A stretch of 13,685 bases of DNA from Clostridia bacterium (lineage in GTDB: Bacteria > Bacillota > Clostridia > TANB77 > CAG-508): positions 1 through 13,685 of the forward strand of contig CAADUZ010000015.1 in the NCBI GenBank assembly GCA_900752335.1, written 5' to 3'. Below are positions 7,193 to 13,685 of the stretch, in pieces; positions within the stretch are counted from its first letter, which is position 1; each line of letters begins with the position of its first letter. Under the pieces are notes generated by a model that made no database searches, was not told where the DNA came from, and saw only the letters and a list, made by a program, of their open reading frames with translations. A program made the translations under genes and the position numbers.

Positions 7193-8685
7193 TTGAAAAT
7201 GAAAAAAGTTTTGATAAGTATTTTTTTAGTGATACTTATTTTTTTTAGCTTTACAAATAATGTTCAAGCTAATTTTTTTACAGATGATGAAGAGGACAAA
7301 AAGTCAGAAATAGAAGAAACGATAGATAAAGATGAAGGCGGACTATTTGAAAAGATTATAGCAAAAATGATTCGGAGGCATAGCAGAAACAGTTTTTGAT
7401 TTAACAACAAATGAAAGTTTTGGTGTCGGTTTTAAAAATTATGATGAACTAATCTTTGGAAATAATCAAACAGATATATCGCCATTTACACAAGAAAATT
7501 GGAATTTGATAATGACTTGGTATTGGAGAATTGCAGGAATAATTGGAGGACCTATTTTAATTGCAATAGTAATATTAGCTTGGAAAATGATAGTCGCTGG
7601 AATTAGTCCAGATAAAAGAAATGAAGTAAAAGACAATTTAATGAGATTGTTCTTTCGGAGCAGCCGCTATTGGAATTGCACCAATTTTTGTTAAGTTTAT
7701 GCTAATGTTAAACAATTCATTAGTAAAATTATTAGTTGCAAATAGTCATGGTAGTTTAGATGATCTTCTAGGCAATTCGTTACTAACAAGTATTAACACA
7801 GGAAATGCAATAGCAACAGCGATAGTGATTGCAATGTTTGCTTATTTATTTGTAAAAGTTAATATCAAATTTATAATAAGACAGTTCACACTAATTGTAT
7901 TTACTATATTTACACCAATAGTTGCAGTATTTTGGATTATAAATAAAAGAACGATAGCATCAAGTATATGGTTTGGTCAAATTGTAATAAATGCTTTTAT
8001 GCAATTTGTTTATACATTTTTGTTTTTAATATATCTAACATTTTTACCAAAAAGTGCAGGATGGGCGGTTAGTTTATTATGGGCTATGATGATATTACCT
8101 TTGGCAGATGCACTACAAAATACAATGCAAAATTTAGTAAGTAGAATAGCAGGTGTCGACAATGAAGCATTAGCAAACAAAGGAATAGGAATGGGGGCAG
8201 CAATGGGACAAACAGTAAAAACGATTGCTTATCAATTTAAAGGAGAAAATACAAATACCAATGGTGGAAATGACTTTATTAGTAAAGTAGTAAGTAGAGC
8301 TTCAGGTGGTATAAAAGCAGAGCCAATCGCTAGTAGTAGTTATGAAAGCTATTCACAAAATTTTGCAGAAAAAGCTAGACCAGTAAATCAAACTAATATA
8401 AATAACGAAACAAAGCAAACACAAAATACAACAATGGTTGGAAAAGAAAATAATACAGAAACACCTCAATCAACAAGTGGATTTAGAAAAGCATTTAATG
8501 TAGGAAAAGAATTTATGAATTTAGGTATGTATATGGCTGAGGGAAGAAATTTCAAGACTAACGAAAGTAATATAAATAATAACAGAATTTATAATAGACC
8601 TAATATCAATAATACAAGAAAAGAAGATATGGAAGAAAGCACAAATAAGATAATAAGTATAGAACAGGATGATGCCAATGATTAA
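7193..8685 (+). CDS. VirB6/TrbL-like polytopic transfer protein with two +1 frameshifts
   Basis: One gene spread over three frames. TTG 7193 follows AAGGTGG at 7178-7184. Frame 1 encodes a signal-like helix, an acidic stretch and 60 codons ending AKMI; it would stop at TGA 7397. Skipping C7373 opens frame 2 (GGIAETVFDL, an amphipathic domain and the first long TM helix), which would stop at TAA 7692. Skipping C7656 opens frame 3 (GAAAIGIAPIF and onward) to TAA 8683-8685. The assembled 496-residue protein has about six TM helices within residues 115-320, then a hydrophilic Asn/Thr/Ser-rich tail of about 170 residues. This is the layout of VirB6/TrbL channel proteins and CD1107-type proteins after VirB4. 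Without recoding there would be three fragments, two lacking their own ribosome site. Confidence 0.85.
7373..7375 (+). other. +1 recoding site 4: ATT C GGA GGC
   Basis: First in-frame CGG of the VirB6-like gene, after 60 codons. The +1 reading gives MI-GGIAETVFDL; the zero frame stops eight codons later. Confidence 0.8.
7656..7658 (+). other. +1 recoding site 5: TTT C GGA GCA
   Basis: Second in-frame CGG of the VirB6-like gene, inside a TM helix. The +1 reading gives RLFF-GAAAIGIAPIFVKF; the unshifted frame turns polar (SSRYWNCTNFC) and stops at TAA 7692. Confidence 0.85.
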
Positions 8686-9420
8686 AAATAAAGTGAAACA
8701 AAAAGTAATAGGATTTGTATTGATGATAATAAAACCTTTTATAGTTCCTATTATTATCATAGTAATACTTTTATCCATAGCTTGTAGCATAACAGATATA
8801 TTATATATTGGTTTTAATAATGAAGATAAAGTGGATATGAAAAAAGAATTAGCCTATTATAATACTGAATATAAAAAAGATGAAGCAAAGAATTTTTTTG
8901 AAAGTGTTTGGGAATTTGTAGAGAAAATATTTGGTGGTGGAGAAATGACAGACAAAACAGATTGGCCTGTTAAACGGACAATATAAGATAACAAGCAATT
9001 TTGGAAAACGAGATGCACCTACAACAGGAGCATCTACTTATCATACTGGAATAGATATAGCAGCACCTGAAGGAAGCAAACTAGTATGTATTATGGATGG
9101 TGAAGTAACATCTGTAGGTTGGGGTGGTGCTGGTGGATATACTATCACTATAAAAAGTACAGATGGTATATATAAATTTTCTTATTGTCATAGTTCACCT
9201 GAATTTATAGTATCAGTAGGAAAAAAAGTGAAAAAAGGAGAAATTATCGGAAAAGTAGGACCGAAAAATGTGTATGGTGTAACAAATAATCCATATAAAG
9301 ATGACAAAGGAAATCCAACAAATCGGAGCTACAACAGGTTGTCATTGTCATTTTACTATTAGAAAAAATGGAGAATTAATTGATCCATTAGAAATTGTGA
9401 AAAAGGAGGAATTTATTTAG
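8678..9420 (+). CDS. Membrane-anchored M23 peptidase with two +1 frameshifts
   Basis: Peptidoglycan endopeptidase likely to open the wall for the transfer channel. ATG 8678 overlaps the previous stop and has AGG at 8666-8668 about nine bases upstream; in-frame ATGs at 8669 and 8672 are worse spaced. Frame 1 (99 codons) gives a TM helix and a linker ending DWPVK. Skipping C8975 gives GQYKITSNFGKRDAP, then H122-TGI-D126 (zinc ligands) and YCH171. Skipping C9324 gives GATTGCHCHF with H222-x-H224, and the gene ends at TAG 9418-9420, one base before the next start. The assembled protein is 246 residues with every M23 (LytM/lysostaphin-type) motif in order. The zero frame stops at 8986, before any catalytic residue, so activity needs both shifts. 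Confidence 0.88.
8975..8977 (+). other. +1 recoding site 6: AAA C GGA CAA
   Basis: In-frame CGG between the anchor and the catalytic domain of the M23 peptidase. The +1 reading gives WPVK-GQYKITSNFGKRD, the typical start of an M23 domain; the zero frame stops at TAA 8984. Confidence 0.85.
9324..9326 (+). other. +1 recoding site 7: AAT C GGA GCT
   Basis: In-frame CGG just before the HxH motif of the M23 peptidase. The +1 reading gives N-GATTGCHCHFTIRKNGELIDP, the standard C-terminal M23 signature; the unshifted frame runs to TAG 9360 without it. Confidence 0.88.
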
Positions 9421-9852
9421 ATGATAGTAATTTATACAGGAATTGAAGAAATAGATAAAGAAATTCAAATGAATTTAAGAGATTCAATAGTAGCACATTA
9501 TAGTGATTATCTAATTGAAAATAATACATTTGAAGGACAAACAGTTATTATATCTCCACAAGCAGTAGAAGGAGATTTACATGAGTTCTTATTTATATTA
9601 AAGCAAATGAATATGAGAGTAATTTTATTACTAAAAAATCAAAAACAAGAAGAAACGAAATTAGCTCTACAATTAGGAATATATGATATTATTTATGGCA
9701 ATTTTTATCCAAGTCAGATAAAAGAAGTTATAGAACATCCAAAGAATTTTAGAGACATAGCTGATTTGTATATGAAAACATTTAATATAAAATTAAAAAA
9801 ACGAAAAAGGATTAGAGAAGAAAAATCTAATTCTTTTTTTAGTAGGTTTTAA
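9421..9852 (+). CDS. Receiver-like (CpaE N-terminal-type) protein
   Basis: A 143-residue soluble protein, start ATG one base after the M23 stop, with AAGGAGG at 9403-9409. The middle shows alternating beta/alpha segments (VIISPQAVEG, VILLLKNQ, LGIYDIIYGNFYPSQIKEVI) resembling the receiver-like domain at the N-terminus of CpaE-type and conjugation-associated AAA ATPases, where GIYDI and a following helix are typical. The last 25 residues are very basic (KKRKRIREEK). No ATPase domain follows, so it would be a stand-alone domain. The catalytic Asp of true response regulators is not evident. It probably acts as a cytoplasmic partner of the transfer machine; this is inference from context. Confidence 0.65.
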   Translation: MIVIYTGIEEIDKEIQMNLRDSIVAHYSDYLIENNTFEGQTVIISPQAVEGDLHEFLFILKQMNMRVILLLKNQKQEETKLALQLGIYDIIYGNFYPSQIKEVIEHPKNFRDIADLYMKTFNIKLKKRKRIREEKSNSFFSRF

Positions 9853-9863
9853 AGGAGAACGAA

Positions 9864-10022
9864 ATGAAAATAGTAAAAAAAATAATGAAATATTTTATTT
9901 GGATAACTATTGATATAATTTGGCTATTTGGATTGAATATGATATTACCAGCTGATGATAGTAATACTAATGCTTCTAATAATTCAAAGCAAAACAATGT
10001 AGTTTATACAAACAAAGTATAG
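9864..10022 (+). CDS. 52-residue single-TM peptide
   Basis: Small gene starting at ATG 9864, four bases after AAAGGAGA (9851-9858), and ending at TAG 10020-10022. The product has three Lys-rich N-terminal turns, a hydrophobic helix (about residues 9-28, with two Trp) and a short Asn/Ser-rich tail. It could be a membrane accessory of the transfer operon or a lipoprotein-like small exported peptide; no Cys lipobox is present. I do not recognise a family. Support is the strong ribosome site, tight spacing and plausible membrane topology. Confidence 0.6.
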   Translation: MKIVKKIMKYFIWITIDIIWLFGLNMILPADDSNTNASNNSKQNNVVYTNKV

Positions 10023-10089
10023 ATAATAAGAAAATCACAAGTTAAGGGGGTGATGCTAGATATAGAATAATTGAGGGAGGTGTAAAAAA

Positions 10090-10812
10090 GTGATAAAAAC
10101 TAAAATTGCACAAATTGCTATAAGTGTATTTATGATAATCTTAGTAATATCTTCATATTTTTTAATTAGAGATTTTCTGGAACACAAGAAGAGTAATGAC
10201 TCTAGCATAGAACTAATTGAAAATGTAATTACAGAAGAAAAAACAGAAAAAGATATAGAAATAGACTGGGAAAAGCTAAAAAATATAAATGAAGATATTA
10301 TAGGATGGATAAAAATAGATAATACAAATATAAATTATCCTATTCTTAAAGATACTGATAACTTAAAATATTTAAAACATTCCTTTGATGGAAAATATAA
10401 TAACAATGGTTCAATATTTACGCTAAATAATAATCCATTTCAAGATTATGAAACAGTATTATACGGACACAATATGAAAAGTGGAATTATGTTTTCAGAA
10501 TTAGGCAAATATATGAATAAAGAATTTTTTGATAAGCATTCTAGTTTTGAGATATACACAAAAAATCAAAATTATAAAGCAACAGTATTTAGTTGTTATT
10601 CAATAGGCATAAATAAGGAAGAAAACAATATTAAGTTATTAGATTTTGAAGAACAGGTAGAATATTATAAAAAAGCAAGTAAATATTCTGTAGATAATGT
10701 AGGTGAAATCAAAAAAATAGTAAAATTATCAACATGTTCATACCTAAATAATCATACAACGCCAACGGATCAGAGGTATTATATAGTAGCAAAATTAGAA
10801 GAAGTTAATTAA
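10090..10812 (+). CDS. srtB: Class B sortase
   Basis: Membrane-anchored cysteine transpeptidase that attaches sorting-motif proteins to the wall or links pilin subunits. GTG start at 10090 is supported by GGGAGGTG at 10075-10082. The 240-residue protein has an N-terminal TM anchor (8-27), then the class B fold: IGWIKIDNTNINYPI (71-85), catalytic His127 in LYGHNMKSG, Cys216 in KLSTCSY and Arg229 in DQRYYIVAKL. Spacing of the triad and length fit SrtB-type enzymes of Clostridia. It lies upstream of a Cna-B/thioester adhesin, its likely substrate, whose C-terminal sorting signal is beyond the window. A CGG trinucleotide at 10465-10467 falls in TAC GGA and causes no shift. Confidence 0.93.
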   Translation: MIKTKIAQIAISVFMIILVISSYFLIRDFLEHKKSNDSSIELIENVITEEKTEKDIEIDWEKLKNINEDIIGWIKIDNTNINYPILKDTDNLKYLKHSFDGKYNNNGSIFTLNNNPFQDYETVLYGHNMKSGIMFSELGKYMNKEFFDKHSSFEIYTKNQNYKATVFSCYSIGINKEENNIKLLDFEEQVEYYKKASKYSVDNVGEIKKIVKLSTCSYLNNHTTPTDQRYYIVAKLEEVN

Positions 10813-10894
10813 ATGCTTAAAAACAGTTGATTTTTATAGTGTTAGAAGAATTTTTAAAAGAAATTTTTTTTGAACTATGAAAGAATATGAAATT

Positions 10895-10905
10895 TATGAT
10901 ATACT
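10895..10905 (+). promoter_or_regulatory. Possible promoter -10 region for the Ig-like protein gene
   Basis: TATGAT (10895-10900) and overlapping TATACT (10900-10905) are good -10 candidates about 20 bases before the start codon region. TTGAAC at 10870-10875 is a possible -35, with a 19-base spacer to TATGAT. This is the longest gap in the surface module (about 110 bases), so a promoter here is plausible. Confidence 0.35.
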
Positions 10906-10925
10906 CTTATACGAAGGTGATGAAT

Positions 10926-11885
10926 ATGAAGAAAAAAGTTTTAATGGGTTTTATAATAATACTATTTTTAGTAATAATTTTTGGAATAACATATATGTTA
11001 TTTTTAGAAAAAAGAAATAATGGGATTTCACTTATAAAAGATAATGTAGTTATAGAATATGGAAATGCATATAATCCTAATATTGAAGAATTAGTAGATT
11101 TATCAAAATATAAATTTATTAATCAACAAGAAATTAGTATAGAAAACAATATTGAAAATGAAAAAGATAAAGATTATCCAGCAGTTGGAGAATATGAGAT
11201 AAATGTATATTATAAAAAGAAGATTTTAAAACAAAAAATTGAAGTTAAAGATACAACTGCTCCGGAATTATCTGTAAAAGATAATATAGAGATACCATTT
11301 GATACAGATTTATCTACTTTTGATTTTAAAAATTATATAGTGGCATCAGATTTATCAGAATTAAAAGATTATGCTATAGATTTATCAAAAATAGATTCTA
11401 ATGCTAGTGGAGAATATGAAACAGTTGTAGCTATTGAAGACATTTATGGTAATAAAACAGAAAAGAATATTAAAATTAAAATACTAGAAAAAATGGAAGA
11501 AAAAACAGAAAAGAAAGATAATACAACACCTAAACAAAGTAGTAGTAAAAACGAAGTTAGCAATTCGAAACCAATAACGAATTCTAACCCTACAAAAGAA
11601 ACAGAAAAAAATAACAACAATAATAATAATAGTATCATAAATAATGATACTAAAAAAGAAGAAACAGAAGAAACTCCAAAATGTAATCATTCAAGTAGTA
11701 ACTGGTTTAATTCAGAGAAAGAAGCAATAGCAACATATGATAAAAAGGTAAAAGAATGGGGAGATAAATGGAGTAATGGTATAATAAGTTACGAGCAATA
11801 CATTAAAAATTGTCCAAGTGGATATGAAACATGGGACTGTCCGATTTGTCATAAATGGACAATAAATATGTATAGTAAAAATTAA
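10926..11885 (+). CDS. Membrane-anchored Ig-like surface protein with C-terminal Cys cluster
   Basis: ATG 10926 is chosen because GAAGG (10913-10917) lies eight bases upstream; ATG 10920 in frame is too close. The 319-residue product has an N-terminal TM helix (about 5-27). Two beta-rich modules follow, linked by VKDTTAPEL, the hallmark of bacterial Ig-like DUF5011-type repeats (about 30-185), then a Lys/Glu/Asn/Thr-rich linker that includes a run of Asn. The C-terminal 67 residues contain CNH (C253, H255), C296 and CPICH (C305, C308, H309), which could bind a metal or form disulfides. Terminator follows at 11907. Role unknown; probably extracellular, facing the wall and serving the adhesin/sortase module. 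Confidence 0.75.
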   Translation: MKKKVLMGFIIILFLVIIFGITYMLFLEKRNNGISLIKDNVVIEYGNAYNPNIEELVDLSKYKFINQQEISIENNIENEKDKDYPAVGEYEINVYYKKKILKQKIEVKDTTAPELSVKDNIEIPFDTDLSTFDFKNYIVASDLSELKDYAIDLSKIDSNASGEYETVVAIEDIYGNKTEKNIKIKILEKMEEKTEKKDNTTPKQSSSKNEVSNSKPITNSNPTKETEKNNNNNNNSIINNDTKKEETEETPKCNHSSSNWFNSEKEAIATYDKKVKEWGDKWSNGIISYEQYIKNCPSGYETWDCPICHKWTINMYSKN

Positions 11886-11906
11886 AAAATATAATAATTA
11901 AAACTG

Positions 11907-11937
11907 GAACAAGTAAAATGATACTTGTTCTTTTTTT
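11907..11937 (+). terminator. Intrinsic terminator, abutting the adhesin ribosome site
   Basis: GAACAAGTA (11907-11915) pairs perfectly with TACTTGTTC (11922-11930) around a six-base loop, followed by seven T. The Shine-Dalgarno of the next gene (AAAGGAGGAG, about 11943-11951) starts only six bases later, so no promoter fits between. A TATAAT at 11890-11895 upstream of the hairpin could start a short leader that ends here, making the hairpin a possible attenuator of the adhesin. Confidence 0.85.
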
Positions 11938-11956
11938 CGTTAAAGGAGGAGTTTGA

Positions 11957-13685
11957 ATGTTAAGAACATCAAAAAAATTAAAGAAAATATTAGCTGTAAT
12001 ACTTTTGATATTAACAGTATTTAGTATTACACAACCTATTGTTTTTGCAGTATCTGATTCTGGAAGTGGTCGATGGGTTCCAGGACAATATGATTCAGGA
12101 ATGAAGACTACTGATAGCAAAGGTAGTGTAGGAATTCTTATAAGAAGATTAATAAATACCACAACTAAAGAAAGATTAACAGTTTTTTGTGCAGAACATT
12201 TTGTTGACTCAACGACAGGAGAAATAGAAAATGCAACTCACATAAAACCTACAGATCCAAAGATGAAACAAGCATGTAAAGTTGCTTATTTTGGATGGTA
12301 CAATAAATATCCAGACTATGTAGTTGATGGGGGAATTTTAGCTGGTGATATGAAATGGGTAAAACAAGATTATGTTTTTACTCAGCAAATGATTTGGGAA
12401 GTGTTAGGACAAAGTAGTGCAAGATTTATAGACTCAAGTATTCAAAGTCAATATGAAGCTTTTAAATCAGGAATTAATCAACAAATGTCTAATGCTAAAA
12501 AAGAGCCAAGCTTTAGTAATGTTACAACAACTGTTGAAGCAGGTGAAAGTACAACTCTTACAGATACAAACGGAGTATTTGCAGACTATACTTCTTTGGA
12601 TAAAACAGTTAATGGAATTAGATTTCAACATAACAAGGGAGAAAATACAATGACAATTACTGTAAATAGTGATTGTAATATAGAAGAATTTAGATTAACT
12701 GATGCAATGATGAAGGACTGGGGCTGCATAAAGGAAGCAACCAAAGATAATCATACAAGTGTATTTTTTCAATTTAGAGAAGGAGTACAAAATCAATTAT
12801 ATTCTATGCACTATAACGATCCTGTAACTATGTCAATGTATTTAAAAATTAATCTTTTAGGAAATATTGAATTAACTAAAACAAATACAAATAATGATTT
12901 AGTTAATGGCGCTATATTTAACGTAAAAGGTCCTAATAATTACAATGAGAGTTTTACAGTAAGTAATGGAAAGCTACTGATAGAAAAAGTAAGAAAAGGA
13001 ACATATACAATTAAAGAAACTTATGCACCAGAGGGATATGTTTTAGATACAAACACTTATACAATTGAAGTAAAGCCAAATGAAACTACATCTAAGACAA
13101 TTATAAATGAAGAACCTACTGGAAGTATTTCTATTTCAAAAAGAGATACGCAAACAGGTTCAGTAGCTCAAGGGGATGCCAAACTAGAAAATGCTATATA
13201 CAAAGTATATGCTAATGAAGATATATATAATGTTGCAAAAACGAAAAAATATTATAGCAAAGGTGATTTAGTTGCTACTCGTACAACAAACAATAAGGGA
13301 GAAATGGAAGATGTAACAGGATTACCTTTAGGAAAATATTTAGTGAAAGAAGAAAAAGCTCCGATTGGATATATGATAGATAAAACGGAATATGAAGTTA
13401 ATCTAACATATAAAGACCAACATACTAAGGTTATTACAGGTCAAACAACAAGTAAAGAAAAGGTAAAATCAATGCAAGTCCATATTTATAAATCTGGAAT
13501 AAAAGAAAATTCAGGATTAGTGCCAGGCTTACAAGGTGCAGAATTTACAATGAAATTATATTCAGATGTAGAAAAAGCACTAGATGCAGGATATAGTTAT
13601 GCAGAAATATGGAACGGATTAGATGAGTATGGAAATAGTGTAAAAGTAGATTCAAAAAGAGTTGCTGAAGCACAAAAAATAGCAC
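11957..13685 (+). CDS. Thioester-domain, Cna-B-repeat surface adhesin (3' end outside window)
   Basis: Secreted wall adhesin or pilin-like protein; 576 codons are visible and open to the window edge. ATG 11957 follows AAAGGAGGAG. A signal peptide occupies residues 1-31 (cleavage after VFA). Residues about 35-190 form a thioester domain: Cys78 in TVFCAEH and Gln143 in FTQQMIWEVL are the pair expected to make the internal thioester that covalently captures a surface amine. Three SpaA/Cna-B modules follow, beginning near residues 302 (GNIELTKTN), 389 (TGSISISKRDTQTG) and 506 (MQVHIYKSG). E-boxes IKETYAPEGY and VKEEKAPIGY end the first two and supply isopeptide-bond residues. The sorting motif would be beyond the edge. 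No in-frame CGG; Arg uses AGA, CGA and CGT. Confidence 0.9.
   Translation, partial: MLRTSKKLKKILAVILLILTVFSITQPIVFAVSDSGSGRWVPGQYDSGMKTTDSKGSVGILIRRLINTTTKERLTVFCAEHFVDSTTGEIENATHIKPTDPKMKQACKVAYFGWYNKYPDYVVDGGILAGDMKWVKQDYVFTQQMIWEVLGQSSARFIDSSIQSQYEAFKSGINQQMSNAKKEPSFSNVTTTVEAGESTTLTDTNGVFADYTSLDKTVNGIRFQHNKGENTMTITVNSDCNIEEFRLTDAMMKDWGCIKEATKDNHTSVFFQFREGVQNQLYSMHYNDPVTMSMYLKINLLGNIELTKTNTNNDLVNGAIFNVKGPNNYNESFTVSNGKLLIEKVRKGTYTIKETYAPEGYVLDTNTYTIEVKPNETTSKTIINEEPTGSISISKRDTQTGSVAQGDAKLENAIYKVYANEDIYNVAKTKKYYSKGDLVATRTTNNKGEMEDVTGLPLGKYLVKEEKAPIGYMIDKTEYEVNLTYKDQHTKVITGQTTSKEKVKSMQVHIYKSGIKENSGLVPGLQGAEFTMKLYSDVEKALDAGYSYAEIWNGLDEYGNSVKVDSKRVAEAQKIA

Noticed and set aside
7506..7694. Separate small gene starting at ATG 7506
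   Set aside because: It is the middle frame of the VirB6-like gene; no ribosome site precedes it and its family-like sequence continues on both sides through the CGG junctions.
3718..9326. Sequencing or assembly errors inserting C before GGA
   Set aside because: TTTGGA and similar words elsewhere in the same genes are unaffected, the surplus is not in a homopolymer, and only in-frame CGG is affected. Raw reads were not available, so this stays a residual risk.
3718..9326. CGG reassigned to a different amino acid
   Set aside because: CGG reassignment is known in some Firmicutes, but any three-base reading of CGG leaves the genes out of frame; a one-base shift is needed.
9093..9362. Separate gene starting at ATG 9093 inside the M23 domain
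   Set aside because: The ATG is internal to the peptidase fold, downstream of the first zinc ligands, with no ribosome site.
3580..9420. Reading the broken transfer genes as pseudogenes
   Set aside because: Decay would give varied indels and stops. Here all seven breaks are the same one-base surplus at the same CGG word, downstream frames remain open and family-like, and operon spacing is intact.
11444..11690. Reverse-strand hydrophobic open frames
   Set aside because: They are antisense shadows of the low-complexity Lys/Asn/Thr linker of the Ig-like protein.
12453..12653. Open frame inside the adhesin region
   Set aside because: It is a shadow in another frame of the adhesin, which is open continuously from 11957 to the window end.
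1..13685. CRISPR arrays, tRNA or rRNA genes, insertion sequences
   Set aside because: No regularly spaced repeats, cloverleaf-like segments, rRNA-like sequence or transposase-like proteins were seen.

Overview
The window is a very AT-rich stretch of low-GC Firmicutes-type DNA. AGA is the dominant Arg codon, Shine-Dalgarno sites are strong AGGAGG types, and TAA, TAG and TGA all serve as stops. It carries the maintenance, transfer and surface-attachment part of a conjugative element (plasmid or ICE). Gene content points to an anaerobic Clostridia-like host; I cannot name a species.

Layout. 1-922: AT-rich DNA without a convincing gene, with small palindromes just upstream of the partition operon. 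923-2639: parA and parB, translationally overlapping. 2704-2731: a terminator-like hairpin abutting the ribosome binding site of a winged-helix replication-type protein (2750-3496). 3508-3563: a long imperfect inverted repeat. 3580-9420: a tightly packed Gram-positive type IV secretion/conjugation operon: a small two-TM protein, a VirB2/TrbC-like pilin candidate, a PrgI-family protein, a VirB4 accessory protein, the VirB4 ATPase, a VirB6/TrbL-like polytopic channel protein and a membrane-anchored M23 peptidase. It continues with a receiver-like protein (9421-9852) and a 52-residue membrane peptide (9864-10022). 10090-13685: a surface module with a class B sortase, a membrane-anchored Ig-like protein, a terminator, and a large secreted thioester/Cna-B adhesin that runs off the end.

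The main discovery is a recurrent recoding signal. Five transfer genes look broken if read conventionally: the small TM protein, VirB2-like, PrgI, VirB6-like (twice) and M23 (twice). Every break is the same event: an in-frame CGG after which the protein continues in the +1 frame, so that C is skipped and GGN is read as Gly. I found seven in-frame CGG triplets in the real genes and all seven are at such breaks; CGG is never needed as an ordinary sense codon here. About twelve CGG triplets that lie out of frame in real genes cause no break, including one in virB4 with nearly the same flanking bases (TTTCGGAG). With the shifts, each protein becomes full length and ends just before the next gene's start. 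The M23 peptidase gains its H-x3-D zinc motif only after the first shift and its HxH motif only after the second. This looks like systematic +1 decoding at an unassigned or hungry CGG codon (or quadruplet CGGN decoding), not decay or sequencing error.

How it fits together: ParAB and the wHTH protein maintain the element. VirB4, VirB6, VirB2-like, PrgI and M23 would build the transfer channel and open the wall. The sortase and adhesin would help cells attach during mating or to a host surface. If CGG recoding is a host trait, the transfer apparatus can be expressed only where CGG is decoded with a +1 shift.
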